Assembly (NCBI RefSeq): GCF_002838835.1
Contig: NZ_NHPP01000016.1
Coordinates: 54,507 to 118,506 of the forward strand
Length of the DNA: 64,000 nucleotides
Source of the DNA: Siphonobacter sp. SORGH_AS_0500
Lineage (GTDB): Bacteria > Bacteroidota > Bacteroidia > Cytophagales > Spirosomataceae
Reading direction: 5' to 3'
Both the position numbers and the translations under genes were made by a program. How positions within the stretch are numbered: the first letter of the stretch is position 1; the number at the start of each line of letters is the position of its first letter. Positions 50,516 to 60,030 of this stretch are shown one piece after another. Below the pieces are notes generated by a model. The model did no database searches. It saw only the letters and a program-made list of their open reading frames with translations, and was not told the origin of the DNA.

Positions 50516-52875
50516 ATGAACTCCTTAGTTATGTACCCCATTTCAAAACTTCCCTATCTCTTACTTTTATCCTTCTTCTTCTTTACCACCGCTTGGGCTC
50601 AATCCGATCGAGCTACTTTACAGGGCACGGTTAAAACAGCAAAAGGACTGGCTGCCTTCATCAACATTTCTCTGGAGCAGGAAGGCCGCATTCGAATGAT
50701 TGCTACGGCGGATGAATCCGGGAAATTTTCCCTGAAAGCCCCTGCGGGTTCGTATACAATCATTGCTAGTGGCGTAGGTTACGAAACCATACGTCAGTCC
50801 ATTGTACTGGTGGCAGGCGAAAAAAATGAAGTTACCCTGCAAACTACGGAAATTGACAAGCAGCTCTCAGAAGTAATCGTATCGGCGGGTCGGCGGGTAG
50901 AAACGCTGGCAGAAACCCCTTCTTCGGTTAGCGTTATTACCGGAAAAGAGCTGGAAACCCAAGCAGGAATTAGCCCCAACGTAGCTAATATTCTATCGAA
51001 CACCGTGCCCGGTCTCGCTCCTTCTACTAACCAGACGGGTAATAGCGGACAAACTTTGCGAGGACGTAACGTGCTGGTACTCATTGATGGAATCCCGCAG
51101 TCAACTCCACTGCGGGCGGGTGGCCGTGACATCCGCAGCATTGACCCTTCGGTTATCGAACGCATTGAGGTAATCAAAGGAGCAACCTCTATCTACGGAA
51201 ACGGGGCCGACGGGGGACTGATTAACTACATCACCAAGAAAGTTCGTCCGGGCAATCACTCGGGGGGTAATACGCAACTGGCCATGACGGGTAATACACG
51301 AGGGGACAGTACGTTCGGTTACCGTTTTTCACAACAATTTTTTGGTCGTAATGGAAAGGTGGATTATGTCGTTAGTGGCATGCACGAAAAGACGGGTGTC
51401 TTTCGGGATGCACAGGGACAAGTGATCTCCCCTGAATATGGCCTGGGCGAGACACGAATCTATAATGCCTTTGTTAAAATAGGTTACGATATTTCCAGCA
51501 AGCACCGGATTGAAGGAATGTATAATTTTTACGGTTCCAATCAACATTCCAATTACGTTCTCAAGGCCGGTAAGTATGGGGTAAGTCCTGCCATTGGGGT
51601 CATTGGCAAACGCGTGGGAGTGGACGAAGGAACCCGGCATAACCATAATGCAAATCTTCAATACATCGGACGAAACATCATTGGGGGTACTAATATCAAT
51701 GCCAGTTTATATTACCAGGATTTCCTGACGATTTACTCAAATTCGGCTTCGTTCTACGGTTCTGGCCAGTCTCAGATTCCCTCCGTTAAGAAAGGTCTTC
51801 GGATCAACCTGAATAGTCCCTTCGTCCTTGCCAGTCGTATTCGTGGTGACCTTACGTATGGTTTTGATTTACTCAATGACCAGACTTCTCAGTCTCTGGT
51901 GGACGGGCGTACCTGGGTTCCTAACATTAACATGCGAAACCTGGCCCCCTACGCTCAGCTAAGTGCTCTTTTGGTGGAAGGGCTGACGCTGAAAGCAGGG
52001 GTTCGGGCAGAAAACATCAACATTAAAATAGCCGATTACAATACCCTGGCAACGGGTCCTAATGGGCAGGGAAGTATTTTTGTAAAAGGCGGTAATCTTG
52101 CTATGAGGCCCTGGTATTCAACGCCGGATTACGGTATTCGCAAAACAAATGGTTTAATCCTTTCGTGAGTTATTCGCAGGCTTTTTCCATTTACGATCTG
52201 GGACGGATTCTACGGTCGGCTCAGGAAAATACCATCGAGAAGCTACAAACCCAGCCCATTATTGTGAATAATTATGAAGTTGGATTCAGTAGCCAAGTCG
52301 GAACACTTTCCCTGTCGGCGGCGGGTTACATCAGTACGTCTAAACTGGGAGCTAATTTTGTTGACCTCGGGGAAGGAGTGTATACAACTGAGCGTGCTCC
52401 TGAACGCGTCTGGGGGTATGAAGTTCAGCTTGACTGGACTCCGGTTCGAGCATTTTCCGTGGGCGGGAACTATGCTATTACGGAAGGAAAAGTGGATAAA
52501 AATTCGGATGGACGCTATGATACCTATTTAAATGCCAGCCGAATTTCTCCCGATAAAACCACTCTGTATGCCCGCTATTCCGGTATTAAAAATGTAAGTA
52601 TTGATTTGAACTGGTGGCGATTAGGAGACAGAGATCGGTTTACGCCCCGGACCAACGGTACCTATGCCATTTACGAAGGACGGGTACGATCGTATAACCT
52701 CTGGAATTTAAATGTAGGATATAAAGTGAGTGAGCCCGTGCGACTGAGCCTGGGGATTGAAAACCTACTTAACAAGAGCTACTATACCTATATCGCTCAG
52801 TTCTTTGGAAGTAATGAAAACTACACCCGTGGCAATGGTCGGCGATTCATGCTGACGCTTAATTATTCATTTTAA
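50516..52875 (+). CDS. TonB-dependent siderophore-type receptor, split by a one-base frameshift
   Basis: Outer-membrane iron-complex receptor. The signal peptide ends FFFTTAWAQ, then an Ig-like domain (TLQGTVKTAKGLAAFINISL), the plug with SEVIVSAGRRVETLAETPSS, SGQTLRGRNVLVLIDGIP and IERIEVIKGATSIYGNGADG, and the barrel. The first frame ends at 52168. Reading on from about 52100 in another frame gives YEALVFNAGLRYSQNKW and then NPFVSYSQAFSIYDLGR, the expected barrel sequence, through to FMLTLNYSF. One base missing near 52096-52101 explains it; restored length is 786 residues. A possible Fur-type dyad lies upstream. It may be a sequence error rather than a pseudogene. Confidence 0.9.
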
Positions 52876-52891
52876 TTAGGAATAGGGTGAT

Positions 52892-52931
52892 AAGAAAAGA
52901 GGTCTTTCCGTAAGGAGGGACCTCTTTTCTT
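52892..52931 (+). terminator. Intrinsic terminator after the TonB receptor
   Basis: A 13-bp stem (AAGAAAAGAGGTC/GACCTCTTTTCTT) followed by T-rich sequence, 17 bp after the stop codon. Confidence 0.9.
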
Positions 52932-53044
52932 ATTTTATACGAAAGACGAAACAACGGATTATAATTTGATTAAAACCCGGCTAGGTAGCTTAGCTGGCAA
53001 GGCTTTTGTGACTTTGAAGTTTTGTGCAAAACCTATCATGAAAT

Positions 53045-54775
53045 ATGGCAAAGTCTATAGCGGCTGTGATGGTCGAAATGCTGGTGAATGCCGGAGTTAA
53101 ACGCATTCACGGAATCGTGGGAGATTCTCTCAATGGATTAGTAGATGAAATCCGTCGTTCGGGGAAAATTGAATGGATTCATTACCGGCACGAAGAAGCG
53201 GCTGCATTCGCTGCCGGAGCCGAAGCTCAGGCCACGGGTCAGTTGGCGGTTTGTGCCGGAAGTTGTGGCCCCGGTAATCTTCACCTTATCAATGGTTTAT
53301 ACGACTGCCACCGAAGCATGGCTCCGGTGCTAGCCATTGCGGCCCAAATTCCAAGTATGGAAATTGGAACGGGTTATTTTCAGGAAACGAAGCCTGAGTA
53401 TCTTTTTCAGCAGTGCAGTCATTACTGTGAAACTATCTTTTCAGCCAAGCAAATGCCCCGTGTTTTGCAGATTGCCATGCAAAATGCCATTGGTAAACAG
53501 GGAGTAGCTGTTATTACCCTTTCCGGGGATGTATCCTCGGAGAAAGTAGAAGAATCCCATCTTGAACATCAGATCTTTCTTCCCCAGCCCCTCATCCGGC
53601 CTTCGGATCAGGAGTTACAGCAAATGGCTCAGCTTATCAACGAGGCTGAAACTGTTACTATTTTGGGGGGAAGCGGCTGTGCGGGTGCTCATGCCGAGGT
53701 GTTGCAGTTATGTGAGCAGATAAAAGCTCCCTTAGTCTATGCGTTGCGAGGGAAGGAATACCTGGAATATGATAATCCTTACGAAGTCGGTTTAACGGGT
53801 TTGATTGGGTTCCGTTCTGGAGCAAGAGCCGTGGCTAATGGCGAAGTATTACTCATGCTGGGTACGGACTTCCCTTACAAAGACTGGTACCCGGATAAGG
53901 CCAAACTGATTCAGGTTGATACGCGTCCTGAGCATTTGGGGCGTCGCTCCAACCTTACCTTGGGAGTAGTTGGAAGTGTCGCTCCGACCATTCAGGCTTT
54001 ATTACCTTTATTGATCGAGAAAACGAATCGTAAACACCTGGATCGGGCTTTAGAAGATTATAAAAAGAACCGGGAAGAATTTGATTCGCACGCCCGGGGA
54101 ACCGAAAACGACGGAGTAATTCACCCGGAATACCTGATGGCAGCTCTCAGCGAGAAGGCAAGTAAGGACGCTATTTTCACGGCTGATGTGGGAACACCCA
54201 CCGTCTGGGCGGCCCGTTACCTGAAAATGACGGCCCAGCGTCGATTATTAGGTTCGTTTACGCACGGCTCTATGGCTAGTGCGATGCCACAGGCGATTGG
54301 GGCACAACTGGCCTTCCCGAATCGGCAGGTAATTTCTCTTTCTGGTGATGGTGGTTTTGCGATGTTAATGGGCGATTTGCTGACGATCTTTCAATACAAC
54401 CTTCCCGTTAAGCTGGTAATTTTTAATAACTACTCCCTGGGGTTTGTAGCTATGGAAATGAAAGTAGCCGGATTGCCACCCTTCGGGACGGATATGAAAA
54501 ATCCCAATTTCGCTCGTATGGCTGAAGCGATGGGCATTCGGGGCATTCGCGTCGAAAGTCCAGATGATTTACCCGAAGCGATTGAGGAAACGTTCCGGCA
54601 TTCTGGTCCGGTATTACTGGACGTCGTAGTGAATCCAACGGAGCTTTCCATGCCGCCTAAAGTTACCTTCGAACAAGCCTGGGGCTTCGGGATGTACATG
54701 ATGAAAGATACGCTTCGCGGCGATGTCAGCGAAGTGGTGGATACGATTAAGAGTAACTTTTTGAATAAGTTATAA
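53045..54775 (+). CDS. poxB: Pyruvate dehydrogenase (quinone), PoxB-like thiamine-diphosphate enzyme
   Basis: A 576-residue ThDP/FAD enzyme that would decarboxylate pyruvate to acetate and CO2 and pass electrons to the quinone pool at the membrane. The PYR domain has VKRIHGIVGDSLNGLVDEI, the catalytic glutamate in YRHEEAAAFAAGAEA and CAGSCGPGNLHLINGLYDCH. The central FAD domain has VTILGGSGCAGAHAEVL. The PP domain has the metal-ThDP motif SGDGGFAMLMGDLLTI ending in FNNYSLG. Length and motif order agree with E. coli PoxB (572 aa). It appears monocistronic. Confidence 0.93.
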   Translation: MAKSIAAVMVEMLVNAGVKRIHGIVGDSLNGLVDEIRRSGKIEWIHYRHEEAAAFAAGAEAQATGQLAVCAGSCGPGNLHLINGLYDCHRSMAPVLAIAAQIPSMEIGTGYFQETKPEYLFQQCSHYCETIFSAKQMPRVLQIAMQNAIGKQGVAVITLSGDVSSEKVEESHLEHQIFLPQPLIRPSDQELQQMAQLINEAETVTILGGSGCAGAHAEVLQLCEQIKAPLVYALRGKEYLEYDNPYEVGLTGLIGFRSGARAVANGEVLLMLGTDFPYKDWYPDKAKLIQVDTRPEHLGRRSNLTLGVVGSVAPTIQALLPLLIEKTNRKHLDRALEDYKKNREEFDSHARGTENDGVIHPEYLMAALSEKASKDAIFTADVGTPTVWAARYLKMTAQRRLLGSFTHGSMASAMPQAIGAQLAFPNRQVISLSGDGGFAMLMGDLLTIFQYNLPVKLVIFNNYSLGFVAMEMKVAGLPPFGTDMKNPNFARMAEAMGIRGIRVESPDDLPEAIEETFRHSGPVLLDVVVNPTELSMPPKVTFEQAWGFGMYMMKDTLRGDVSEVVDTIKSNFLNKL

Positions 54776-54780
54776 TCGTT

Positions 54781-54838
54781 GCTGGCTTTTCTGCTGGCAG
54801 CTTGAATAACTCAGGCTGCCAGCGAAAAGCTAGCAGTG
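54781..54838. repeat. D-family hairpin between poxB and the P1 peptidase gene
   Basis: Arms GCTGGCTTTTCTGCTGGCAGC and its near complement GCTGCCAGCGAAAAGCTAGC enclose a 12-nt loop. It lies between convergent genes and could end both transcripts. It belongs with the copies at 10.4, 33.9 and 48.1 kb. Confidence 0.7.
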
Positions 54839-54844
54839 GTTACT

Positions 54845-55948
54845 TTATTTCAGTAAAGTCTTTACCTTCTCCCTAGGTAACTCTTCAATGGTCCCATTCT
54901 TCCCTTGGGTCGTTCGGGCTGCCCAGAGCGAGTTTAGAATGGCTTCTTCCGTTGCTTCAATCGAAGCTAAAAAAAGAGCCGACATAGAGTCATTATTTAC
55001 TTCTTCGAGGGTTTGGGTAATTCCTTTGGTTTCGTGTGGAATACGAACCTTTTCATTCGTAGAAAAAGCCAGCACGTATTCTCCTGAACCATTACTCGCA
55101 ATACCGCCTACTTTTGCCAACGCCGACCAGGCCCGTTTAGCTAGTCGCTCCAGATTTCGATGGGTAAGGGGAGCATCCGTGGCTACAATAATCATGCAGG
55201 AACCATCGGCGGGGTCGTTTAGCTGATCGCTCAGAAAGTATTTACCTAAAGCTTTTCCAATGGGTTTGCCTTTGATTTCCAGCACACCGCCAAAATTGGT
55301 TTGCACCAGCACACCTACGGTATAACCACCCGATTTTTTAGGAATCACGCGGGAGCTCGTACCGATACCCCCTTTCCATCCAAAACAGATGGTACCCGTG
55401 CCGGCTCCTACGTTTCCTTGAGCAACTGACCCCGTTTTTGCCTTTTGAATGGCTTCCAGCACGTGTTCGGGTTTAACGTGAAAGCCCGTAATATCATTGA
55501 GGTAGCTATCATTGGTTTCGCCTACCACGGCATTAACCGAGCGAACTTTCTCATTACCCGGTTGGGCTAACGTGTAATTGATAATCCCCTGCATGCCTGC
55601 TGCGACGGAAAGTGTATTCGTTAATACGACGGGTGTTTCCAGATTTCCTAACTCATTTACCTGACTGATCCCCGCCATTTTTCCGAAACCATTGGCCACA
55701 AAAACAGCCGCCGGAATTTTCTGTTGAAACAGGTTACCTTCCGTCGGAACAATGGCCGTCACTCCCGTACGAACATCCGTCCCCTGGCTTAAGGTGACGT
55801 GTCCAACTTTTAACCCGGCGACATCCGTAATGGCATTGGTTGCACCCGTTTTTAAAATTCCAATGGGGAGTCCAGTATCCTCGCGAAAGCGGGTTTGGGC
55901 CTGAAGAATGGAAGAACTGATCATGAGAAGAAAGAAAAGGTGTTTCAT
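54845..55948 (-). CDS. P1 family peptidase (DmpA/BapA type N-terminal nucleophile hydrolase)
   Basis: A 367-residue exported protein with the signal peptide MKHLFFLLMISSSILQAQ. It belongs to the self-processing Ntn-hydrolase aminopeptidases. The conserved start LKTGATNAITDVAGLKVGH and GNVGAGTGTICFGWKGGIG are present. The predicted autocleavage and nucleophile serine is Ser250 in PADGSCMIIVATDAPLTH, followed by NLERLAKRAWSALAKVG. It would cleave N-terminal D- or beta-amino acids in the periplasm. The start codon lies 8 bp from a heptanucleotide tandem array. Confidence 0.92.
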   Translation of the reverse strand: MKHLFFLLMISSSILQAQTRFREDTGLPIGILKTGATNAITDVAGLKVGHVTLSQGTDVRTGVTAIVPTEGNLFQQKIPAAVFVANGFGKMAGISQVNELGNLETPVVLTNTLSVAAGMQGIINYTLAQPGNEKVRSVNAVVGETNDSYLNDITGFHVKPEHVLEAIQKAKTGSVAQGNVGAGTGTICFGWKGGIGTSSRVIPKKSGGYTVGVLVQTNFGGVLEIKGKPIGKALGKYFLSDQLNDPADGSCMIIVATDAPLTHRNLERLAKRAWSALAKVGGIASNGSGEYVLAFSTNEKVRIPHETKGITQTLEEVNNDSMSALFLASIEATEEAILNSLWAARTTQGKNGTIEELPREKVKTLLK

Positions 55949-55955
55949 TGGGAGG

Positions 55956-56043
55956 GTTTTCAGTTTTCAGTTTTCAGTTTTCAGTTTTCAGTTTTCAGTT
56001 TTCAGTTTTCAGTTTTCAGTTTTCAGTTTTCAGTTTTCAGTTT
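55956..56043. repeat. Heptanucleotide tandem array (GTTTTCA)n upstream of the P1 peptidase gene
   Basis: About 12.5 near-perfect copies of the 7-bp unit, beginning 8 bp before the P1 peptidase ATG (minus strand). Copy number changes would alter leader length or promoter spacing but not a reading frame. A plus-strand ORF of repeated FSFQFSV residues here is an artefact. Confidence 0.95.
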
Positions 56044-56083
56044 GAAAAGAGAAAACCCATAAAGGTAGGGAAGAGGTTTGAAA

Positions 56084-56140
56084 AGGGAACCATAACCCCG
56101 GGGGGGGGTAATATGAATAGCCCCGGATGATAATCCGGGG
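56084..56140. repeat. C-family repeat element
   Basis: TAACCCCGGGGGGGGGTAATATGAATAG is followed by the hairpin CCCCGGAT-GAT-AATCCGGGG. Compared with the copies at 48 kb, the stem has GGAT/ATCC where they have GGGT/ACCC, a compensatory change. Confidence 0.75.
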
Positions 56141-56161
56141 TAACCAGTCTGGACATTTCTG

Positions 56162-56410
56162 CCACCCTGACTGGTGTCTTCACCAGCCCTTACTAAAAGC
56201 ATAGAGGTTGGTGAGGACACCAACCACGGTGGATCATTTCAGGTAGAGACGCGACTTCATCGCGTCTGGGTAAGAGGCGGTTTTGGGTCACCTCTGTATT
56301 CCTTCCTACGCCATGTTTGGTGTCTCACCAAACACGGTTTGCGTACAAATGACTGGTGAGACACCAGCCACGGCAGGGAAAACCAGACGTGATAAAGTCG
56401 CGTTTCTACC
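56162..56410. repeat. Composite repeat: B element, A element, B element, inverted A element
   Basis: A B element of the 4-nt-loop type (56162-56232, ends CCACC/GGTGG) is followed by an A dyad (56247-56267), a B element of the 3-nt-loop type (56309-56375) and a degenerate A element in inverse orientation (56385-56410). The second B is thus bracketed by inverted A copies. The rest, to 56533, contains TTTCGGATT/AATCCGAAA-like words and no gene. Confidence 0.75.
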
Positions 56411-56533
56411 ATTAGACTACGCTCTTTCGGATTTATAATCCCTAAAGTAACACTAACTGTCTCTACAGAAATGCGGCTAGCAGCTGTTCTGAATTGCAAA
56501 TCCGAAAAATAGAATAAGCTCACTTCTCAACAT

Positions 56534-57616
56534 CTAATCAAACTGAAATTCCGATTGATAATACTTATACGCATTAATCCACGCCGCATAGCCCCAGAGG
56601 AAGCCACCTAAAATGGTTAGATCTACATGAAACATAATAAGCAGTAAACCGACGATAAAGCCCCACAAACCATATGCACTTAGTTTTTCCAGACTTTTGT
56701 CATGCTGATACACCCGATGCAAAGCCGCTATTTGAATACCACTGATAAACACGAAGGCTTTCCCCACAAAAAGAAAAGAGACCGTGTCGGGTAAGTAGCG
56801 AAACAGGAGTATGATTTCCGGGATGAAAATCAACAGCATTTGCAGGGCATGAGCCGTAAAACGCTTCCCAAAGGATAAAGGTAAATTTCGGACGAAGAGC
56901 AAATACTCGTGCTCGAACGTATAATGTTCGGTGGTGAGTCCGAGGTGAATCAGGCTGCCCAGTAGTAAGCCAATGGCCAGTAACCGTTCATCGTAATCAT
57001 CCGTAGGGTAAAGCAGGCAGACGCCTAGGAGCAGGGCCCCCGAGAAGAATTTAGTGACCAGTACCAAGATAGCATGTTTCCGTAATAAAAACTGAATGAA
57101 AAACAGCGGATAGGGCAGCGGCCAGTTCTGGGCAAAAGTTCGAACCTTTGCTTCCGTATCACTTTGCCGAAGAGTTCGTTCGAAGATTAGTAACGCAAGT
57201 AGGCTGATGGCAGCAAAAAAGAGAATAAGGGTGATAATAGCCATCCACTGCTGATTTTGAATGGCATACAAACTCATCCAGAAAGCATACGCCAGAATGG
57301 GTAGTAATAAGCTGATGGTAATGGTTAACCAGCTAATCACCCGCTGAGGGGTGGAAATTAATCGAAAATAATGCAGAAATCGATAGGCTGGATGACGAAA
57401 CTGTTGCCGGACAAACCCAATTATTTTAACGGCATATAGCGTCCAAACGGCAAAGTAATAAAGTAAAATAGAAGGCGAAGTCATGGCATACTGAAACACC
57501 GCGACGTGATCATCCGAGCGAATAATGCCGAAGCCTAGCATTACAATAACCAGAAAGAAACCCGTATTTTGACGGTAAAACTCCGTTACCAGCGTTCGAT
57601 AGAGGACCGTTTTCAA
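56534..57616 (-). CDS. Integral membrane protein, probable ABC transporter permease
   Basis: A 360-residue polytopic membrane protein with about nine to ten hydrophobic segments, no signal peptide and no known substrate-binding motif. Positive charges in short loops (FVRQQFRHPAYRFLHYF) suggest the cytoplasmic side. I do not recognise a named family, but it starts 15 nt after the ABC ATPase gene on the same strand, and the two should form one exporter. The substrate is unknown. Confidence 0.75.
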   Translation of the reverse strand: MKTVLYRTLVTEFYRQNTGFFLVIVMLGFGIIRSDDHVAVFQYAMTSPSILLYYFAVWTLYAVKIIGFVRQQFRHPAYRFLHYFRLISTPQRVISWLTITISLLLPILAYAFWMSLYAIQNQQWMAIITLILFFAAISLLALLIFERTLRQSDTEAKVRTFAQNWPLPYPLFFIQFLLRKHAILVLVTKFFSGALLLGVCLLYPTDDYDERLLAIGLLLGSLIHLGLTTEHYTFEHEYLLFVRNLPLSFGKRFTAHALQMLLIFIPEIILLFRYLPDTVSFLFVGKAFVFISGIQIAALHRVYQHDKSLEKLSAYGLWGFIVGLLLIMFHVDLTILGGFLWGYAAWINAYKYYQSEFQFD

Positions 57617-57631
57617 GGAATAGGCGAGGCT

Positions 57632-58270
57632 TTAGCTGAGGTGAATTTCCTCCAGCGTTTGGTTACGGATGATGTAAGAAGAGTCCATTTTTAGGTCGGT
57701 TAACCTGAAATCCTGATGGGAGGAAAGTAGAAACTGAACCCCATTCTGGTGATATTGGTCAATGAGCTGACATACATTGGCCACCGCCCGATCATCAATC
57801 GTAATGAGAGGTTCGTCAAGCATAATGAGCGTTGGATTGCCCAGAAAACCCAAAATTAAAGACGTTTTTTTGAGCATTCCCGAAGAATAAGTCCCAACGG
57901 GCTGTTTCCAGAACGAAGCTATTTCCAGCGTTTCTACTAACGCGTCCACTTGTCCTGCCGGAGCTTTCTTGGCTTTGGCGACAAAAGAAATCAGATCAAA
58001 AGCAGATAAATATTCCGGGTAGAGCGGCTCGGCTTCGGCGTAATTCACCCGTAATCGAAACGCAACGGGATCACGCTTTACTTCCCAGGTATCATTTAGC
58101 CAGATTTCACCCTCGAAAGGCAACATGCCTGCTACCGACCGAAAAAAAGTACTCTTCCCGGCTCCGTTCACACCCCGAATCCAGTGAATGCCGGGTTGAA
58201 GTTGCAGTTCGGGAACTTCCAGAATGATGCGACCGTGATACGCTTTTCGGTAATTTTTGACGTGTAGCAT
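57632..58270 (-). CDS. ABC transporter ATP-binding protein
   Basis: A 212-residue nucleotide-binding subunit starting MLHVKNYRKAYHGRIILEVP; an ATG at 58288 is also possible. Walker A is IRGVNGAGKSTFFRSVAG, the signature is YSSGMLKKTSLILGF, Walker B is LIMLDEPLITID and the switch histidine is in LLSSHQDFR. The Q-loop region reads VNYAEAEPLYPEYL. It pairs with the membrane protein downstream. The layout recalls CcmA/NodI-like exporters, but without specific evidence. Confidence 0.92.
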   Translation of the reverse strand: MLHVKNYRKAYHGRIILEVPELQLQPGIHWIRGVNGAGKSTFFRSVAGMLPFEGEIWLNDTWEVKRDPVAFRLRVNYAEAEPLYPEYLSAFDLISFVAKAKKAPAGQVDALVETLEIASFWKQPVGTYSSGMLKKTSLILGFLGNPTLIMLDEPLITIDDRAVANVCQLIDQYHQNGVQFLLSSHQDFRLTDLKMDSSYIIRNQTLEEIHLS

Positions 58271-58347
58271 ACCTACAAAAAAAGACATTTGGCAAAGCTT
58301 TCCAAAACCTTTCCGGTATACGGACGAGCCGTTTGTACTTTTGTATC

Positions 58348-59913
58348 ATGCAAAGCAATTATTACTTCCTTCGCCAACTGTCCAGCGAACTGGAAAATCA
58401 GTTGAAAGGCCTGGTTTTGGCGGAGTGTTTTTCGCAGGAAAAAGACGAGCTAGTCATCGGGTTTTGTCCTGAGGAAAAGCAGTGGCGAAAAAAGCGTGAT
58501 TTTTACATCCGAGCTACCATTCGACCTGATTTCGTAGCTCTAAGCTTCCCCGATGATTTCAGAAGAGCAGGCCGAAATACGGTTGATCTTTTCTCGGAAT
58601 TACTGGATAAGCAAGTGCTTGGCGTTCGTCAGTTTCTCAACGAACGGGCCTTTTCAATTGAATTTGCAGATGATTACCATTTGGTTTTTAAGCTCTTTGG
58701 CAACCGTTCCAACCTGGTATTAATTCAGGGTACGCAGGTCGTTGATCTCTTTCATAATAAACTCGTTTCCGACGAAAACCTGAATATCCAGACGCTGGAC
58801 CGACCTTTAGACCAGAGTCGGGAAGCCTTTGATCGGGCTAATGGCGACTGGCGGAAGTTATTCCCAACGTTTGGTAAAGATGTAATGTCCTGGCTGGATC
58901 GGCATCAGTACCGTTCGTTACCCATTGACGAAAAATGGGCCTTGGTAGAGCAGGTAAGGGCCTACCTGGAAAATCCGCAGTATTACATCAAGACGGTGGA
59001 ATACCAGCCCGTGTTGACGCTCATTCCCGACGAGGCTGAAAAGACCTTTACCGATCCGATTGAGGCAGCCAATGGCTTCTATTATGCTTATTCGAGAATC
59101 AATGTTTTTGACCGGGAGAAGGGACAGATTGTTCGATTACTGCAAAAACGTAAGCAGAAAACCCAGTTGTACATTGATTCGGTCTATGAGAAACTCGACG
59201 AGATGGAAAAAGCCATCAAGCACGAGGAAATCGGACATATTCTGATGGCAAATCTGCACCAGATTCCCGAACGATCCGAAAGTATTGAGTTACATGATTT
59301 CTACCGCGATCAGCCCGTCACGATTCGTTTAAAGCCCGATTTGACGCCTCAGAAAAATGCCGAGTCGTATTACCGAAAGGCTAAAAACGAGAAAATTGAG
59401 ATAGAACATCTGATGGAAGCATTGGAAGTTCGGGAAGGCGAAATGGCTGAATACGATGCCCAAATCGAAAAAGTAGAGTCGCTGGAAACGTTAAAGGAGC
59501 TGCGAAAATACCTAAAAACCAGTGGGCTGGACAAGATGGAGAAGCCCGATGTTTCGGCGGCTACCTTGTTCAAACGCTACGAGTATCAGGGTTTCGAAAT
59601 TTTTGTGGGAAAGAATGCCAAAAACAATGACCTGCTCACGCAGCGATATACCCGTAAAGAAGACCTCTGGCTGCACGCCCGCGATGTCACGGGTTCGCAC
59701 GTTATTATTCGCCATCAGGCCGGTAAACGATTCCCAAATCCAGTCATTGAACGAGCGGCTCAGCTAGCGGCTTATTATTCCAAACGTCGCAATGACAGTT
59801 TGTGTCCAGTTATTGTTACCCCGAAAAAATTCGTCCGCAAAACCCGCGATTTACAGGAAGGTCAGGTCATTGTAGAAAAGGAGGAAGTAGTGATGGTAGA
59901 ACCGAAAGCTTAG
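58348..59913 (+). CDS. NFACT RNA-binding domain protein (RqcH/fibronectin-binding-like)
   Basis: A 521-residue protein of the Rqc2/NEMF/RqcH family, starting MQSNYYFLRQLSSELENQLK. The NFACT-N part occupies the first 200 residues, a coiled coil lies at about 250-400, and the C-terminal NFACT-R (DUF814) domain shows RYTRKEDLWLHARDVTGSHV and VIIRHQAG, then YYSKRRNDSLCPVIVTPKKF. RqcH binds stalled 50S-peptidyl-tRNA and directs alanine tailing of nascent chains; Bacteroidota versions are shorter and less studied. It is transcribed divergently from the ABC genes. Confidence 0.9.
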   Translation: MQSNYYFLRQLSSELENQLKGLVLAECFSQEKDELVIGFCPEEKQWRKKRDFYIRATIRPDFVALSFPDDFRRAGRNTVDLFSELLDKQVLGVRQFLNERAFSIEFADDYHLVFKLFGNRSNLVLIQGTQVVDLFHNKLVSDENLNIQTLDRPLDQSREAFDRANGDWRKLFPTFGKDVMSWLDRHQYRSLPIDEKWALVEQVRAYLENPQYYIKTVEYQPVLTLIPDEAEKTFTDPIEAANGFYYAYSRINVFDREKGQIVRLLQKRKQKTQLYIDSVYEKLDEMEKAIKHEEIGHILMANLHQIPERSESIELHDFYRDQPVTIRLKPDLTPQKNAESYYRKAKNEKIEIEHLMEALEVREGEMAEYDAQIEKVESLETLKELRKYLKTSGLDKMEKPDVSAATLFKRYEYQGFEIFVGKNAKNNDLLTQRYTRKEDLWLHARDVTGSHVIIRHQAGKRFPNPVIERAAQLAAYYSKRRNDSLCPVIVTPKKFVRKTRDLQEGQVIVEKEEVVMVEPKA

Positions 59914-59944
59914 CTTAGTTGATGGTTGTTCGTTGTTAGAAAAA

Positions 59945-59972
59945 AGTAGAGACGTCGATTCATCGCGTCTCT
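59945..59972. repeat. Diverged A element
   Basis: GTAGAGACGTCGATTCATCGCGTCT: one half of the dyad is altered (GACGTCGA), the other intact. It lies between the NFACT gene and the small membrane-anchored protein gene. Confidence 0.6.
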
Positions 59973-60030
59973 TACTGCATGCGTAGGATCTCTATTCTTA
60001 ACGGAAAACTGACCACCGAAAACGAATAAA

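Noticed and set aside
53045..54775. Acetolactate synthase as an alternative for the ThDP enzyme
   Set aside because: The catalytic and FAD-domain segments and the length agree better with pyruvate:quinone oxidoreductase, and no ilv genes are adjacent.
55948..56130. 60-codon plus-strand ORF with FSFQFSV repeats
   Set aside because: It is a translation of the heptanucleotide array.
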